From positions 1-35,757 of the forward strand of contig DUMW01000072.1 in assembly GCA_012839765.1 (NCBI GenBank): 35,757 nt of DNA. The letters run 5' to 3'. The stretch is from Bacillota bacterium. Its GTDB lineage: Bacteria; Bacillota; Limnochordia; DUMW01. The notes beneath the pieces are model-generated. The model saw nothing but the letters and a program-made list of their open reading frames with translations. It made no database searches and was not told where the DNA came from. Shown one piece after another: positions 8,580 to 16,324 of the stretch (position 1 is the first letter of the stretch; the number at the start of each line of letters is the position of its first letter). The translations under genes and the position numbers were made by a program.

Positions 8580-8608
8580 TGTCAATGGGAAAATCCCGTG
8601 TTAGGATC
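8580..8608 (+). promoter_or_regulatory. Putative SigA promoter for the RseC-like gene
   Basis: TTGTCA at 8580-8585 and TAGGAT at 8603-8608 are separated by exactly 17 nt. This is a reasonable match to the housekeeping consensus and lies about 30 nt before the gene's GTG start. The spacer contains a short inverted repeat (GGGAAAATCCC). Confidence 0.5.
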
Positions 8609-8638
8609 ACCTTAGAACTAGGATAGAGGGGTGTTAAT

Positions 8639-9028
8639 GTGCGCCAAGAAGCCATCGTGGTCCGGGAATGCGCACCGGGAGAAGTACTCATCCGGGTGGA
8701 ACGGATCGAGGCCTGTGCCCACAATTGCCAGGAATGTGGGGGCTGTCCGGCCACCGTGGTGCTGTCCAAGGCCACCGACACCACCGGGGCCAAACCGGGA
8801 GATCGGGTGTTGGTGGAACTGCCGGGTGCAGCCTTTTTGCCCAGACTAGCCTTTGTACTTTTCTTCCCCGTGTTGCTCGGCTTGGGTGGATACTTCCTCG
8901 GCAAGGTATTCTTTCCCCGGGGAAGTACCCTCATTGCCATCGGCATGGTGCTAGTGGGCATCCTCTGTGCATGGCTACGGGAACGCTCAGGGCCTCCTTT
9001 GGAAGTGCGGGTAGTAAGAAAGCTCTAA
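8639..9028 (+). CDS. SoxR-reducing system RseC family protein
   Basis: A 129-residue inner-membrane protein of the RseC/MucC type. The N-terminal soluble part carries the cysteine cluster CAHNCQECGGCP (around 26-37), then two membrane helices (FLPRLAFVLFFPVLLGLGGY and IAIGMVLVGILCAWL) follow, with a short tail. RseC-family proteins often accompany RnfABCDGE and are proposed to take part in electron transfer or SoxR reduction; no rnf gene is visible here. The GTG start at 8639 has AGAGGGG 8 nt upstream. The gene is convergent with the flippase gene, overlapping it tail-to-tail by 4 bp. Confidence 0.85.
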   Translation: MRQEAIVVRECAPGEVLIRVERIEACAHNCQECGGCPATVVLSKATDTTGAKPGDRVLVELPGAAFLPRLAFVLFFPVLLGLGGYFLGKVFFPRGSTLIAIGMVLVGILCAWLRERSGPPLEVRVVRKL

Positions 9029-10602
9029 CGGGTGAAGGGATTGATGGCCAAAAGCCGCCGAAACATGCGCTGGCCCGAAGCGGTGGTGAGGAGTAAAAAG
9101 AAGTAGACGACAAACACCGCAAGGGCCGCCAAAGCCAGGGAACTGGCCAACCCCAATCTCACCTGGGAAAAGACCAGGGAACCAACGATCCCGCCTACCG
9201 CGGCGGCCCCCACCGGGGCCAGGACCGCACCGGACCAATTAAGCCCCAGGGGGCTTATCCGGTGTATGCTAATCAGGTTCGCCACTGCGCCCACGGTGAA
9301 ATTGATCACCGTAGACATAGCCGCTCCCTTGATCCCCAGGGGAGATGCGGCCAGGAAGTATACCGCCAGGGTATCGGCTCCTAGACCAAACATGTAGTTG
9401 CGCAGGGAGACACCGGGTTTACCCAAGCCCTCCAAAATCCCCTGGGTGGTCTGACGCAGGTATGCAAAGGGACCGCCCAAAGCCACGATGGTGGCAATGG
9501 CTGCCGCCTGGGGCTGGCCGTAGACCAACTGGCAGATGGGCTTGGCCAGGCAGGCCAGCAGAGCCACGAAGGGCAGACCCGAAACAATGCTAGTTTCCAG
9601 GGAGGTCTTAATCCGGTAACGGACCATCTCCCGGTCCCCCTGGGCACAGGCGGCGGAGATGCTAGGAACCAGATTCCGGGAAAGGGAAAAACTAATGATA
9701 TTGGGCAAGAACACCAGGGGGATGGCCACACCCATCAACAACCCAAACTGCTCGGTGGCCTGGGATACGGTGAGGCCCGAAACCTGTAGTCGTGCGGGGA
9801 TCAACAGTAGGTTGAAGGTAAGACTTGCGGAACTGATGAGTTTGCCCACCGCAACGGGCCAGGCCAACTTAAGAACCCACCCCATGGGCACCGGAGTCGC
9901 CGTATTCCCTTTCTCTGTGGTGTTCCTTTTGTCCATCCAGTACAGGGTGCCAAGGATGAGCACCAGGACTAACAACCCAGCACCTGTCCCCAGGGCAATG
10001 GCCTGGGCAGCAAACACGGTGTTTTTTCCGCCGACAAAATAGACCAATCCCAAGGTGACCGTGGTAAAGGTCAGCTGCTCTATCACCTGGGCGAAACCCA
10101 GGCTAACCATCAGCTTGCGACCTTCAAAGTATCCTTCCAAGAGAGATGCCACCGGACCAATAAGGAGGCAAGGTGCGAGGGTCCAGGCGATCTTGCGGGC
10201 CCGGGGATCACTGAAGGCCCGGTGGGAAAAGGGGCCCAGGATTAGTGACAACGCCAGCAAAGATATACAGCTGGTAAGCAGAATAAGCCGGAGGCACTTG
10301 GTAAAAACCCGATGGGCTCTGGTGGGGTGGTTGGTGGCGAATTCCTCTGCAACGCGCACCGCCAGGGCATAGGGGATTCCCGCAGTAGCCACCGTGAGCA
10401 AAGTGACATAAACCGGTGCAGCCATGCGATACAGGCCCATGGCCTCGCCCCCCGCCCAGCGGATGATATAGGCCGAATAAAGAAAGCCGATAGCACGATT
10501 GATAAAGCCGCTAAACATGAGCACCATGGAGCCACCGAGAAAACTCTGGCCGGAGGGTGGATTGTTGCCTGGAGAGAGTCTCGCAAGGAGCTTGCGTAAC
10601 AC
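9025..10602 (-). CDS. SpoVB/MurJ-like polysaccharide flippase (MOP superfamily)
   Basis: A protein of about 525 residues with roughly 14 membrane helices, belonging to the MOP exporter superfamily. Features include the first-helix block GSMVLMFSGFINRAIGFLY, then GLYRMAAPVYVTLLTVATAGIPYAL, which is characteristic of SpoVB/YtgP-type proteins, and LEGYFEGRK in the middle. SpoVB is needed for spore cortex synthesis in Bacillus, where it is thought to move lipid-linked precursors; other members (MurJ, YtgP) flip lipid II. Which role applies here cannot be decided. GTG 10602 is preferred (AAAGG about 9 nt upstream) over GTG 10611, which abuts that site. The rnpB terminator lies just upstream, so it has its own promoter or depends on read-through. 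Confidence 0.87.
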   Translation of the reverse strand: MLRKLLARLSPGNNPPSGQSFLGGSMVLMFSGFINRAIGFLYSAYIIRWAGGEAMGLYRMAAPVYVTLLTVATAGIPYALAVRVAEEFATNHPTRAHRVFTKCLRLILLTSCISLLALSLILGPFSHRAFSDPRARKIAWTLAPCLLIGPVASLLEGYFEGRKLMVSLGFAQVIEQLTFTTVTLGLVYFVGGKNTVFAAQAIALGTGAGLLVLVLILGTLYWMDKRNTTEKGNTATPVPMGWVLKLAWPVAVGKLISSASLTFNLLLIPARLQVSGLTVSQATEQFGLLMGVAIPLVFLPNIISFSLSRNLVPSISAACAQGDREMVRYRIKTSLETSIVSGLPFVALLACLAKPICQLVYGQPQAAAIATIVALGGPFAYLRQTTQGILEGLGKPGVSLRNYMFGLGADTLAVYFLAASPLGIKGAAMSTVINFTVGAVANLISIHRISPLGLNWSGAVLAPVGAAAVGGIVGSLVFSQVRLGLASSLALAALAVFVVYFFLLLTTASGQRMFRRLLAINPFTR

Positions 10603-10688
10603 GAAAATCACCCTTTGGAAGAAATCCCTTACCTAATTCTACTCAGGTGCAGAGGGAAACAGAACAGGCAGGACCCTTCGGGGTGAAA

Positions 10689-10712
10689 TAAAAAACCCCG
10701 GAAATTCCGGGG
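10689..10712 (-). terminator. Intrinsic terminator of rnpB
   Basis: A hairpin with arms CCCCGGAA and TTCCGGGG, followed on the minus strand by six T. It begins 9 nt after the folded RNase P RNA ends. Confidence 0.9.
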
Positions 10713-10720
10713 TAATCCTT

Positions 10721-11056
10721 CCTGAGTAAACCGATAAGCCGGGTTCTGTCGAGGGTGATCATCCATCTGGGAAACTAGTTGCCTAGCTTCTCTAGCGACC
10801 TAACCCGAGGGAACCGGCGGGCCACCGTTAACTCCCTCCTATTTGGTCTTGCTCCTAGTGGGGTTTACCAAGCCGGTTAGTCGCCTAACCGCTGGTGCGC
10901 TCTTACCGCACCTTTTCACCCTTACCCCCGAAAGGGGGCGGTTTGTTTTCTGTGGCACTTTCCTTGAGGTCGCCCTCACTGGGTGTTACCCAGCACTATG
11001 CCCTGTGGAGCCCGGACTTTCCTCGCATACTAGCGCGATCACCTAGTTTACTCAGG
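10721..11056 (-). ncRNA. rnpB: RNase P RNA, A type
   Basis: The catalytic RNA of RNase P, which removes 5' leaders from tRNA precursors. On the minus strand the conserved block GAGGAAAGTCCGGGCTCCA is near 11022-11004, AGTGCCACAGAAAACA lies further down, and ACAGAACCCGGCTTAT is near the 3' end. The ends CCTGAGTAAAC and GTTTACTCAGG pair perfectly as helix P1, which fixes the boundaries and gives about 336 nt. A perfect SigA promoter and an intrinsic terminator flank it. Confidence 0.97.
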
Positions 11057-11087
11057 AGTTTGGCTGTCTTAACTAAGTGGCAACTGC

Positions 11088-11116
11088 ATTGTAACACAGC
11101 GGAAACCTGCTGTCAA
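11088..11116 (-). promoter_or_regulatory. SigA promoter of rnpB
   Basis: On the minus strand, TTGACA (11116-11111), a 17-nt spacer, then TACAAT (11093-11088). The start point should fall near 11081, leaving a leader of about 25 nt before helix P1. Confidence 0.9.
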
Positions 11117-11135
11117 AACGCCGGCAAAAGGTTTC

Positions 11136-12233
11136 TCAGCTGTCTGTTAATGGTTGTAATATGCTAGCTTCCTTCGGCACATATCCTTCCACAGGACAGC
11201 CTTCCGCAGCCAAATACGCCGCGACCCGCTTTACAAAGGGCAACTCCGTCGCCCGATGTCCCGCGTCAATCAGGGCCAAACCCCGGGCCTGGGCTTCCAT
11301 GGCCTCATGATACTTCACATCCCCGGTGATCAATACGTCAGCTCCCTGGCTGGCAGCAGTGTTCACCAAACCTCCCCCACTGCCGGGGCACAGGGCCACC
11401 TTTTCCACAATTTGCTCCAGGGGACCACCGACCAAGACCGTGGTCTTCAGCACTTCCTCGGTGTGCCGGGCCAATTGACGTAAGGTCATCGGTTCCGGCA
11501 ACCGCCCGAGGCGACCGATCCCCACCGGAGCCTTATTCTCCAGCTTGTACACATCGTAGGCCACCTCTTCGTAGGGGTGGGCCACAAGCATCCGGGAGAT
11601 GGCTCGATGCAAATGCTGCTGAGGGACAATCGTCTCTAGGCGTACTTCTTCCACCCGCTCCAGGGTACCTACGGTACCAATGTAGGGATTAGTCCCTTCC
11701 AAGGGAAGAAAGGTACCGGTACCGGGGGCCTGGAAGGTACAATGGCTGTAGTTGCCAATCTGTCCTGCTCCCCCTGCGGCCAGGGCGTCCCGCACCGCAT
11801 CTTCACTGCCCTTCGGCACATAAACCACAATCTTGTACAGCTGTACCCCAGTGTTACTCAAGACCTTCACGTCCTGAAGGTTGAACAATTCCGCCACCCA
11901 CTGGCCCAGACCCTGTTCCGCCGCGTCCATATTGGTGTGGGCTACGTAGACGGCAATATTGTGCTTAATTAGCGTGGAAATTAGTCTTCCCAGCTCGGTG
12001 CTTTGGTTAATCCTGGACAGGGGCTTAAAGATCAAGGGATGATGGGCAACGATAAGGGAACATCCCTGTGCGATAGCATACTCCACCGCTTCCCGATCCA
12101 CGTCCAAGGTCACCAGCACCTTCTGGACACTTTGGCCTGCTTCCCCCAGAAGCAGGCCCACATTATCCCAGCTTTCCGCGTAACTGAGGGGAGCAATCTG
12201 CTCCACCTTTGCTGCCACATCGCTAACCTTCAT
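11136..12233 (-). CDS. Nif3-like dinuclear metal centre hexameric protein (YqfO type)
   Basis: A 365-residue member of the Nif3/DUF34 family, which forms hexameric rings with two metal ions per subunit; its reaction remains uncertain. Metal-site motifs are visible: VAHHPLIFKP (around 63-72), HTNMDAAEQGLG (around 98-109) and, near the C terminus, DAGHRATELP (around 331-340). The middle third (about 130-230) is the inserted CutA/PII-like domain that distinguishes the long Bacillus YqfO form from short bacterial YbgI. AAGGAG lies 7 nt before the ATG. It follows the PqaA-like gene by 11 bp, so the two are probably co-transcribed. Confidence 0.93.
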   Translation of the reverse strand: MKVSDVAAKVEQIAPLSYAESWDNVGLLLGEAGQSVQKVLVTLDVDREAVEYAIAQGCSLIVAHHPLIFKPLSRINQSTELGRLISTLIKHNIAVYVAHTNMDAAEQGLGQWVAELFNLQDVKVLSNTGVQLYKIVVYVPKGSEDAVRDALAAGGAGQIGNYSHCTFQAPGTGTFLPLEGTNPYIGTVGTLERVEEVRLETIVPQQHLHRAISRMLVAHPYEEVAYDVYKLENKAPVGIGRLGRLPEPMTLRQLARHTEEVLKTTVLVGGPLEQIVEKVALCPGSGGGLVNTAASQGADVLITGDVKYHEAMEAQARGLALIDAGHRATELPFVKRVAAYLAAEGCPVEGYVPKEASILQPLTDS

Positions 12234-12244
12234 CGCCCGACTCC

Positions 12245-13522
12245 TTACTCAAACACATATACCGGTGTGCAAAGGGAATAGCTTCCCAAGGGAGTTTCAA
12301 AGACCAACTCACCGTAAACAGCCAAGGGGTCCTTAAACTTCAGGAACTTATGTTGCACCTGATTGTAGTTTATTTCCCTCGCGTCCACACTGGTCCAGGT
12401 GGCTGTACGGAAGTCCTTGAAGGGACTCAGCGCCAGCCAAAACCGGGCCGCCTTCACCGGCTGATCCGCTTGTACCTGGAAATAGATCTCGTTCCCGTCC
12501 TCGGTCACTTCCCAGGTCAACTGCGGTAAGGGCAAGTCACCCTGAAACACGTTGCGGCAGAAGGCCACCAGGGTGGGAATAATCACCCGTGGATCTCCGC
12601 CCAAATCATGGCCGCCGTTGGCCACGTAATAGAGGTAGGTGTCGCCCACAAGGTCGTACAGGTAGTGATGCACCGCATCCACGGCCCAGTAGGGGTCATT
12701 GCTCCCCATGAACAACAGCTTCGGCATGGTGATCTTTTCTCGATAGGCGTAGGGATCAACAATGTCCACCAAGGCCTGCCCCATCGGCGTCCCAAGTACT
12801 TCATGAAGCCCCAACGAGGTGTAGTCCCCGATTTTGTAGCTAAAATCGCCCCACACAGCCACCTGATGAGCCATCTGGGCCGGGATATTCAGGTTGTCGT
12901 AAACCATGGGAGCAATACCAATCACCCGTTCGTCCACCGCGGCCACAAGCCAGGTGGTCCAGCCCCGTTTCGACGCACCGCAGACCATATAGCCGTTGGG
13001 TTGGCGTCCCAGGCGTTCCAAGATAAATTCGTCCACCGCATCCATGGCCCGGGCTGCGGCATTGGTCATGGGAAGATGACAGATCCACGTTGGATCCCCT
13101 GTATTCAGAAACTGCAGCCAGGTAAAGGCCAACAATTCATCTTCCCGCATGCCCCCAAACAACGGCTGGTTAGGCACATCATGCAGGATCGCGGCAATTT
13201 GCCCGGTCAACACTGCCGCCTCGGAAAACCAGGCAAGCTCCTCTGTCCCAGAACCACTGCCGGTGATAAACAGAATCACACCCGTGGGCTGTCCCGGCGG
13301 AACGAGAACCCGCAGACGATGGTTCCACTGGATGCCCTGCCAAGTACCGGAATATAAGTCGAGAAAATAGGCGTCCACCCCATTGGGCAGTTTGGTCTGG
13401 GACGTCAGCTTCCAGCTGTAGTCGTTACTGCCGGTAACTACATACTCCTCTAGCGGTCCGGCGTACACATAGGCGCTAAGCACTAGGACGATCAGATACG
13501 ATAGGAGAACAATTCTTTTCAT
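12245..13522 (-). CDS. Secreted PhoPQ-activated pathogenicity-related (PqaA-type) alpha/beta hydrolase
   Basis: A 425-residue exported protein with a signal peptide (MKRIVLLSYLIVLVLSAYVYA). It matches the PqaA family: CGASKRGWTTWL carries the nucleophile elbow (GxSxxG), followed by AAVDERVIGIAPMVYD. A probable catalytic Asp lies in LLFMGSNDPYW and His in ANGGHDLGG. The N-terminal segment has the paired WNHRLRVLVPPG and ILFITGSGSG strands. The name comes from Salmonella and says nothing about virulence here; substrates of the family are not established. ATG 13522 is chosen because it has GGGGGA upstream, whereas ATG 13543 has no ribosome site. The C-terminal 90 residues look like a beta-sandwich accessory domain. 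Confidence 0.87.
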   Translation of the reverse strand: MKRIVLLSYLIVLVLSAYVYAGPLEEYVVTGSNDYSWKLTSQTKLPNGVDAYFLDLYSGTWQGIQWNHRLRVLVPPGQPTGVILFITGSGSGTEELAWFSEAAVLTGQIAAILHDVPNQPLFGGMREDELLAFTWLQFLNTGDPTWICHLPMTNAAARAMDAVDEFILERLGRQPNGYMVCGASKRGWTTWLVAAVDERVIGIAPMVYDNLNIPAQMAHQVAVWGDFSYKIGDYTSLGLHEVLGTPMGQALVDIVDPYAYREKITMPKLLFMGSNDPYWAVDAVHHYLYDLVGDTYLYYVANGGHDLGGDPRVIIPTLVAFCRNVFQGDLPLPQLTWEVTEDGNEIYFQVQADQPVKAARFWLALSPFKDFRTATWTSVDAREINYNQVQHKFLKFKDPLAVYGELVFETPLGSYSLCTPVYVFE

Positions 13523-13658
13523 GTCGATCCCCCAACCATTCATATTTTATACTATTTTATTTCTCTAAAACTAAGGACAATCCTGCCAAAGTACCCAGGG
13601 ACCGGGATATAGTGAGGTGAATTGCAGGGTAAGGGGGAAGGGAACTCTAGTGGAGATG

Positions 13659-13705
13659 AAAAAAGCTAGCTGATCCAATCAAGGGAGAAAAAGGGACCAG
13701 CTAAC
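13659..13705 (-). terminator. Intrinsic terminator after the 52-residue gene
   Basis: On the minus strand, arms GTTAGCTGGTCC (13705-13694) and GGATCAGCTAGC (13676-13665) pair over 12 positions with two G-T wobbles, followed by six T. It closes the riboswitch-controlled unit before the PqaA-like gene. Confidence 0.75.
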
Positions 13706-13776
13706 TTGTAAGCAGGCAAAGCAGGAAATCAACGGGGTCAGTACTCCTTTCCACCTGAGCAACAAGAACCCTACGT

Positions 13777-13935
13777 CTAGTCTTCGCGGATCCCCACGAT
13801 ACGCAGGTATTGATTGAACAATCGCTCGTACTCCTGTACGGCCGATTTCATCGTCTTCTCTTCGGACTGACGCCGCGCGTTTTCCAGTTGTCCCCTTGCC
13901 TTCTCCAGTTCCGTTAGAATCTTCTCGACCTTCAT
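13777..13935 (-). CDS. 52-residue coiled-coil protein under a c-di-AMP riboswitch
   Basis: This is a short charged protein: MKVEKILTELEKARGQL, a second helix with ARRQSEEKTMKSAVQ, then an aromatic end (YERLFNQYLRIVGIRED). It has no signal peptide or membrane helix and is predicted by eye to be a helical hairpin or coiled coil. ATG 13935 has GGAAGGG upstream. The longer reading to 14019 runs through the riboswitch terminator and is rejected. It is the only gene between the riboswitch and the next terminator, so it should be its sole target. I do not recognise a family. Its control suggests a role in potassium, osmotic or cell-wall homeostasis, which is an inference. Confidence 0.7.
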   Translation of the reverse strand: MKVEKILTELEKARGQLENARRQSEEKTMKSAVQEYERLFNQYLRIVGIRED

Positions 13936-13973
13936 CGCGACCCTTCCTTTCATACTTAGATTACGGTCACCGA

Positions 13974-14003
13974 AACAAAAAAACCACGTAAAGGCTACGT
14001 GGT
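13974..14003 (-). terminator. Terminator in the riboswitch expression platform
   Basis: On the minus strand, ACCACGTA and TACGTGGT form a stem around a 5-nt loop, followed by seven T. It begins 13 nt after the aptamer ends and about 40 nt before the coding region, the usual place for an OFF-switch terminator. Confidence 0.88.
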
Positions 14004-14015
14004 CATATGAAGGTA

Positions 14016-14148
14016 CCACACGCCTCCTTTCTACAGCCTACGAGGTTAGCTGTCGGGTTAGGGCAGAAAGGGTAGCCCCGCTTGAAAGATAAGCTTCACC
14101 CCAAAAGATTGGGTCCCCCGCTGTCATAAAGACACTCGGCATGCGTGG
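14016..14148 (-). promoter_or_regulatory. c-di-AMP riboswitch (ydaO-yuaA class)
   Basis: On the minus strand, the conserved blocks of the ydaO aptamer appear in order: GCGGGGGACCCAAT, GGGGTGAA, a GGGCTACCC region, CCCGACAGCTAACCTCGTAGGC and AGAAAGGAGGCGTG. The outer ends CCACGC and GTGTGG pair as P1 with one G-T. These blocks match the Bacillus ydaO aptamer as I remember it. Members of this class bind cyclic di-AMP and normally turn expression off. A promoter lies 20 nt upstream and a terminator 13 nt downstream. Confidence 0.93.
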
Positions 14149-14169
14149 ATCTATTCACTTGGTAAGGCA

Positions 14170-14198
14170 AGTATACCATATCATCCCTGGGATGGCAA
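14170..14198 (-). promoter_or_regulatory. SigA promoter of the riboswitch transcript
   Basis: On the minus strand, TTGCCA (14198-14193), a 17-nt spacer, then TATACT (14175-14170). The start point should be near 14163, about 15 nt before the aptamer. Confidence 0.8.
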
Positions 14199-14414
14199 GA
14201 GCGAATTTTTCCCGTAGAGACTAGCCGCCGCTGATAAACACCCCTCCAAACCGGCACCAACTCTTCCTTTTCGGCATACCTTGTCATTGTGGCTCCTATC
14301 TTCGTCTAAAGCCCTAAAGGAATGCCAATTAGGCAATAAGTACTAGTCCAAAAGGGCAGGAGAACAGACCTTAGATGTGCAATGTCTACCTAACGAGAAC
14401 AGGCGAGGTGCTCT

Positions 14415-15638
14415 ATGCTTAAGACATTAGGCTACAGAGACTACGATGCCCTACCGGCCCGACTGAAAGGCTTCCTTGACGAACAGCATTACAAGGCCTA
14501 TAAGCTGATCGACCATCTGCGGTACGCGCCCACAGGTATGTATCGTGATGCCTATGTCTTCGAGGGGCAGGAGGACATTCCCTGTTCCGTGGCCGCCAAC
14601 GGTGTGGGGTTGATCGGGTTAGCCATCGCCCATCACGCTGGTTGGGACTCCGCTGCACCGGCCAAGGCCCTGACCACACTGCGCACCATGGCCCACCGGC
14701 ACGCCCAGTGCCGTCCTGAACGGGATAAAGCCACCGGTTTTTTTCGCCACTGGTTTGATGTGGCGACAGGACGCCAGCGGATGAATGCGGAGTTTTCCAC
14801 CGTGGATACGGCCATCTTCATCTGTGGAGCCATCTTCGCCTCCAACTACTTCCAGGACCCCGAAATGGTCCACCTCACCAGACAGCTACTTCACTCCATC
14901 GATTGGTCCGCGGCCATTGCGGACGAAGTTTCGGGTATTCTTTATATGAGCGTGGAAGAGGGTAAAGGCGCCGAACCCATTTGCCCCTTCAATGAGTATG
15001 CCCTCCTGGCCTACATAATTGCCCAGGTACACCCCGAAAGGGCGCAGTTATGGCACAATGCTTTTCAGGATACCAAATTGTATAAGCATCCAACCTATCT
15101 GCGTTACGGGAAAACCATCCCGGGCATGCCCCACGGGATCCCTTCTTCCTTTGTCTACCAGTTTCCCTTTTATTTAGTCTATGACTACACCGTCAGTGGC
15201 TACTATCGGGAAATCATGTATAATGTGGCCCTGGCAGACAAGGCCAGCTGGAGGGAACGAGGATGGCCCTCTTTCGTATGGGGCCATGGGGCCGGCGAGA
15301 ATCATCAAGGATACTACCATGCCGATGCCATTGACAACAACCCCACCGGAACCGTCTCCCCCTACATCGCCGCCGGGTTCCTACCGGTATATCCCGAGGC
15401 CGCCTTTGATCTGATAAAAATGTACACCTACATCCAAGCCCACGGTGAAAGCCAATCTCCCCGCTTCCGCCATGCCTACCGTTTTGGCCTTTCCCGGTTC
15501 TGTCCAGGACACCGTTGGTATCCGCGCCATCTAGCCGCGATCGATTGGAGCAGTATGCTCTATGGTCTTACCGCCTTCAGATGGGGTACTCATTTCTTTT
15601 CTCGCCACAATCAGATCACCGGTGCCTTCCTAGATTAG
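14415..15638 (+). CDS. Glycoamylase-like (PF10091 / GH144-like) protein
   Basis: A 407-residue protein without a signal peptide. The segments GFFRHWFDVATGRQR (around 108-122) and FSTVDTAIFICGAIFAS (around 127-143) are the hallmark of the glycoamylase-like family, an (alpha/alpha)6 toroid that includes beta-1,2-glucan hydrolases. A glycine/histidine stretch (WGHGAGENHQGYYH, around 296-309) and PYIAAGFLPVYPEAA follow as in the family. The exact substrate cannot be inferred. The ATG has GAGGTG closely upstream. It is transcribed away from the riboswitch unit, with a 217-bp divergent region between the two promoter sides. The MscS gene follows 81 bp downstream. The lack of a signal peptide suggests an intracellular role unless export is non-classical. 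Confidence 0.65.
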   Translation: MLKTLGYRDYDALPARLKGFLDEQHYKAYKLIDHLRYAPTGMYRDAYVFEGQEDIPCSVAANGVGLIGLAIAHHAGWDSAAPAKALTTLRTMAHRHAQCRPERDKATGFFRHWFDVATGRQRMNAEFSTVDTAIFICGAIFASNYFQDPEMVHLTRQLLHSIDWSAAIADEVSGILYMSVEEGKGAEPICPFNEYALLAYIIAQVHPERAQLWHNAFQDTKLYKHPTYLRYGKTIPGMPHGIPSSFVYQFPFYLVYDYTVSGYYREIMYNVALADKASWRERGWPSFVWGHGAGENHQGYYHADAIDNNPTGTVSPYIAAGFLPVYPEAAFDLIKMYTYIQAHGESQSPRFRHAYRFGLSRFCPGHRWYPRHLAAIDWSSMLYGLTAFRWGTHFFSRHNQITGAFLD

Positions 15639-15719
15639 GAAAGGAGTAGGTCCGCGGGAGGATTCTTTCCCTAAGCAAAGAAGAGATAGTATGTGCAATA
15701 GCTTGAAAGGAGTCGAAAC

Positions 15720-16262
15720 ATGCAGGAATTATGGCAAGCCGTTACACCGTACTTGAGTAGAATACCGGCCGCAGTAATCACTTTGGCTGTCTTGTACCTG
15801 GTCACCCGGCTCATCCGTAGAGTGGTCAACCAGGCCTTTTCCCTTAGCCGTGTGGATCCAACTTTGAAAACCTTGGTTTTATCCATGATCAGCACCATCA
15901 GTTGGATCATCATCTTCGCGGCGGTATTCAACGTGATGGGTCTTACTGAGATCTCCCTGGCCTTAGGAGGGTCCATTGCCCTTGTGGCTATGGCCTTGGC
16001 CACTGGCTTCTCCAATGTCACCCAAGACCTGTTGGCGGGAATTTTCCTCATCTCCGACAAGGATTTCCGGGTCGGTTACCGGGTAAAAACCGGAGCCATC
16101 GAAGGGATCATCAAAGAGATCTCGATCCGGAAAACCAAAGTGATGGACGAAGCAGGACAATTGCACGCCATTCCAAACCGTACCATCGACTCAGCGGTAT
16201 ATGTAATCATACGCCGTGAAGGAGTAGATGAAGGGACACAGGAGGTAGCCACCTCCAAATAG
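15720..16262 (+). CDS. Small MscS-type mechanosensitive ion channel
   Basis: A 180-residue channel of the MscS family, shorter than E. coli MscS (286). It has about three membrane helices (around 15-35, 53-75 and 80-110). The pore-lining helix is visible as ALGGSIALVAMALATGFSNV, followed by the DLLAGIFLISDKDFRVGYRV segment and the beta domain with IKEISIRKTKVMDEAGQLHAIPNRTID. It stops soon after this domain and lacks the large C-terminal alpha/beta cage. GGAG is about 8 nt before the ATG. It probably relieves osmotic stress. The nearby c-di-AMP riboswitch also belongs to osmotic physiology, though the two units are on different strands. Confidence 0.88.
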   Translation: MQELWQAVTPYLSRIPAAVITLAVLYLVTRLIRRVVNQAFSLSRVDPTLKTLVLSMISTISWIIIFAAVFNVMGLTEISLALGGSIALVAMALATGFSNVTQDLLAGIFLISDKDFRVGYRVKTGAIEGIIKEISIRKTKVMDEAGQLHAIPNRTIDSAVYVIIRREGVDEGTQEVATSK

Positions 16263-16284
16263 TTGACATACCACGACGCAAACA

Positions 16285-16324
16285 ACGGGAAGGGCACGTC
16301 CCCAAAAGGACTGATCCTTCCCGT
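16285..16324 (+). terminator. Possible terminator after the MscS gene
   Basis: Arms ACGGGAAGG and CCTTCCCGT enclose a smaller nested stem (GTCC/GGAC). Only three T follow, so it is weak as an intrinsic terminator. It lies 23 bp after the stop codon. Confidence 0.4.

Noticed and set aside
10843-11167. Plus-strand frames in the RNase P region
   Set aside because: They lie on the complement of rnpB, whose structure and conserved blocks explain the sequence.
14096-14287. 63-codon minus-strand frame with an AGGAG before its ATG
   Set aside because: It runs across the promoter and the aptamer of the c-di-AMP riboswitch on the same strand, and has no family signal.
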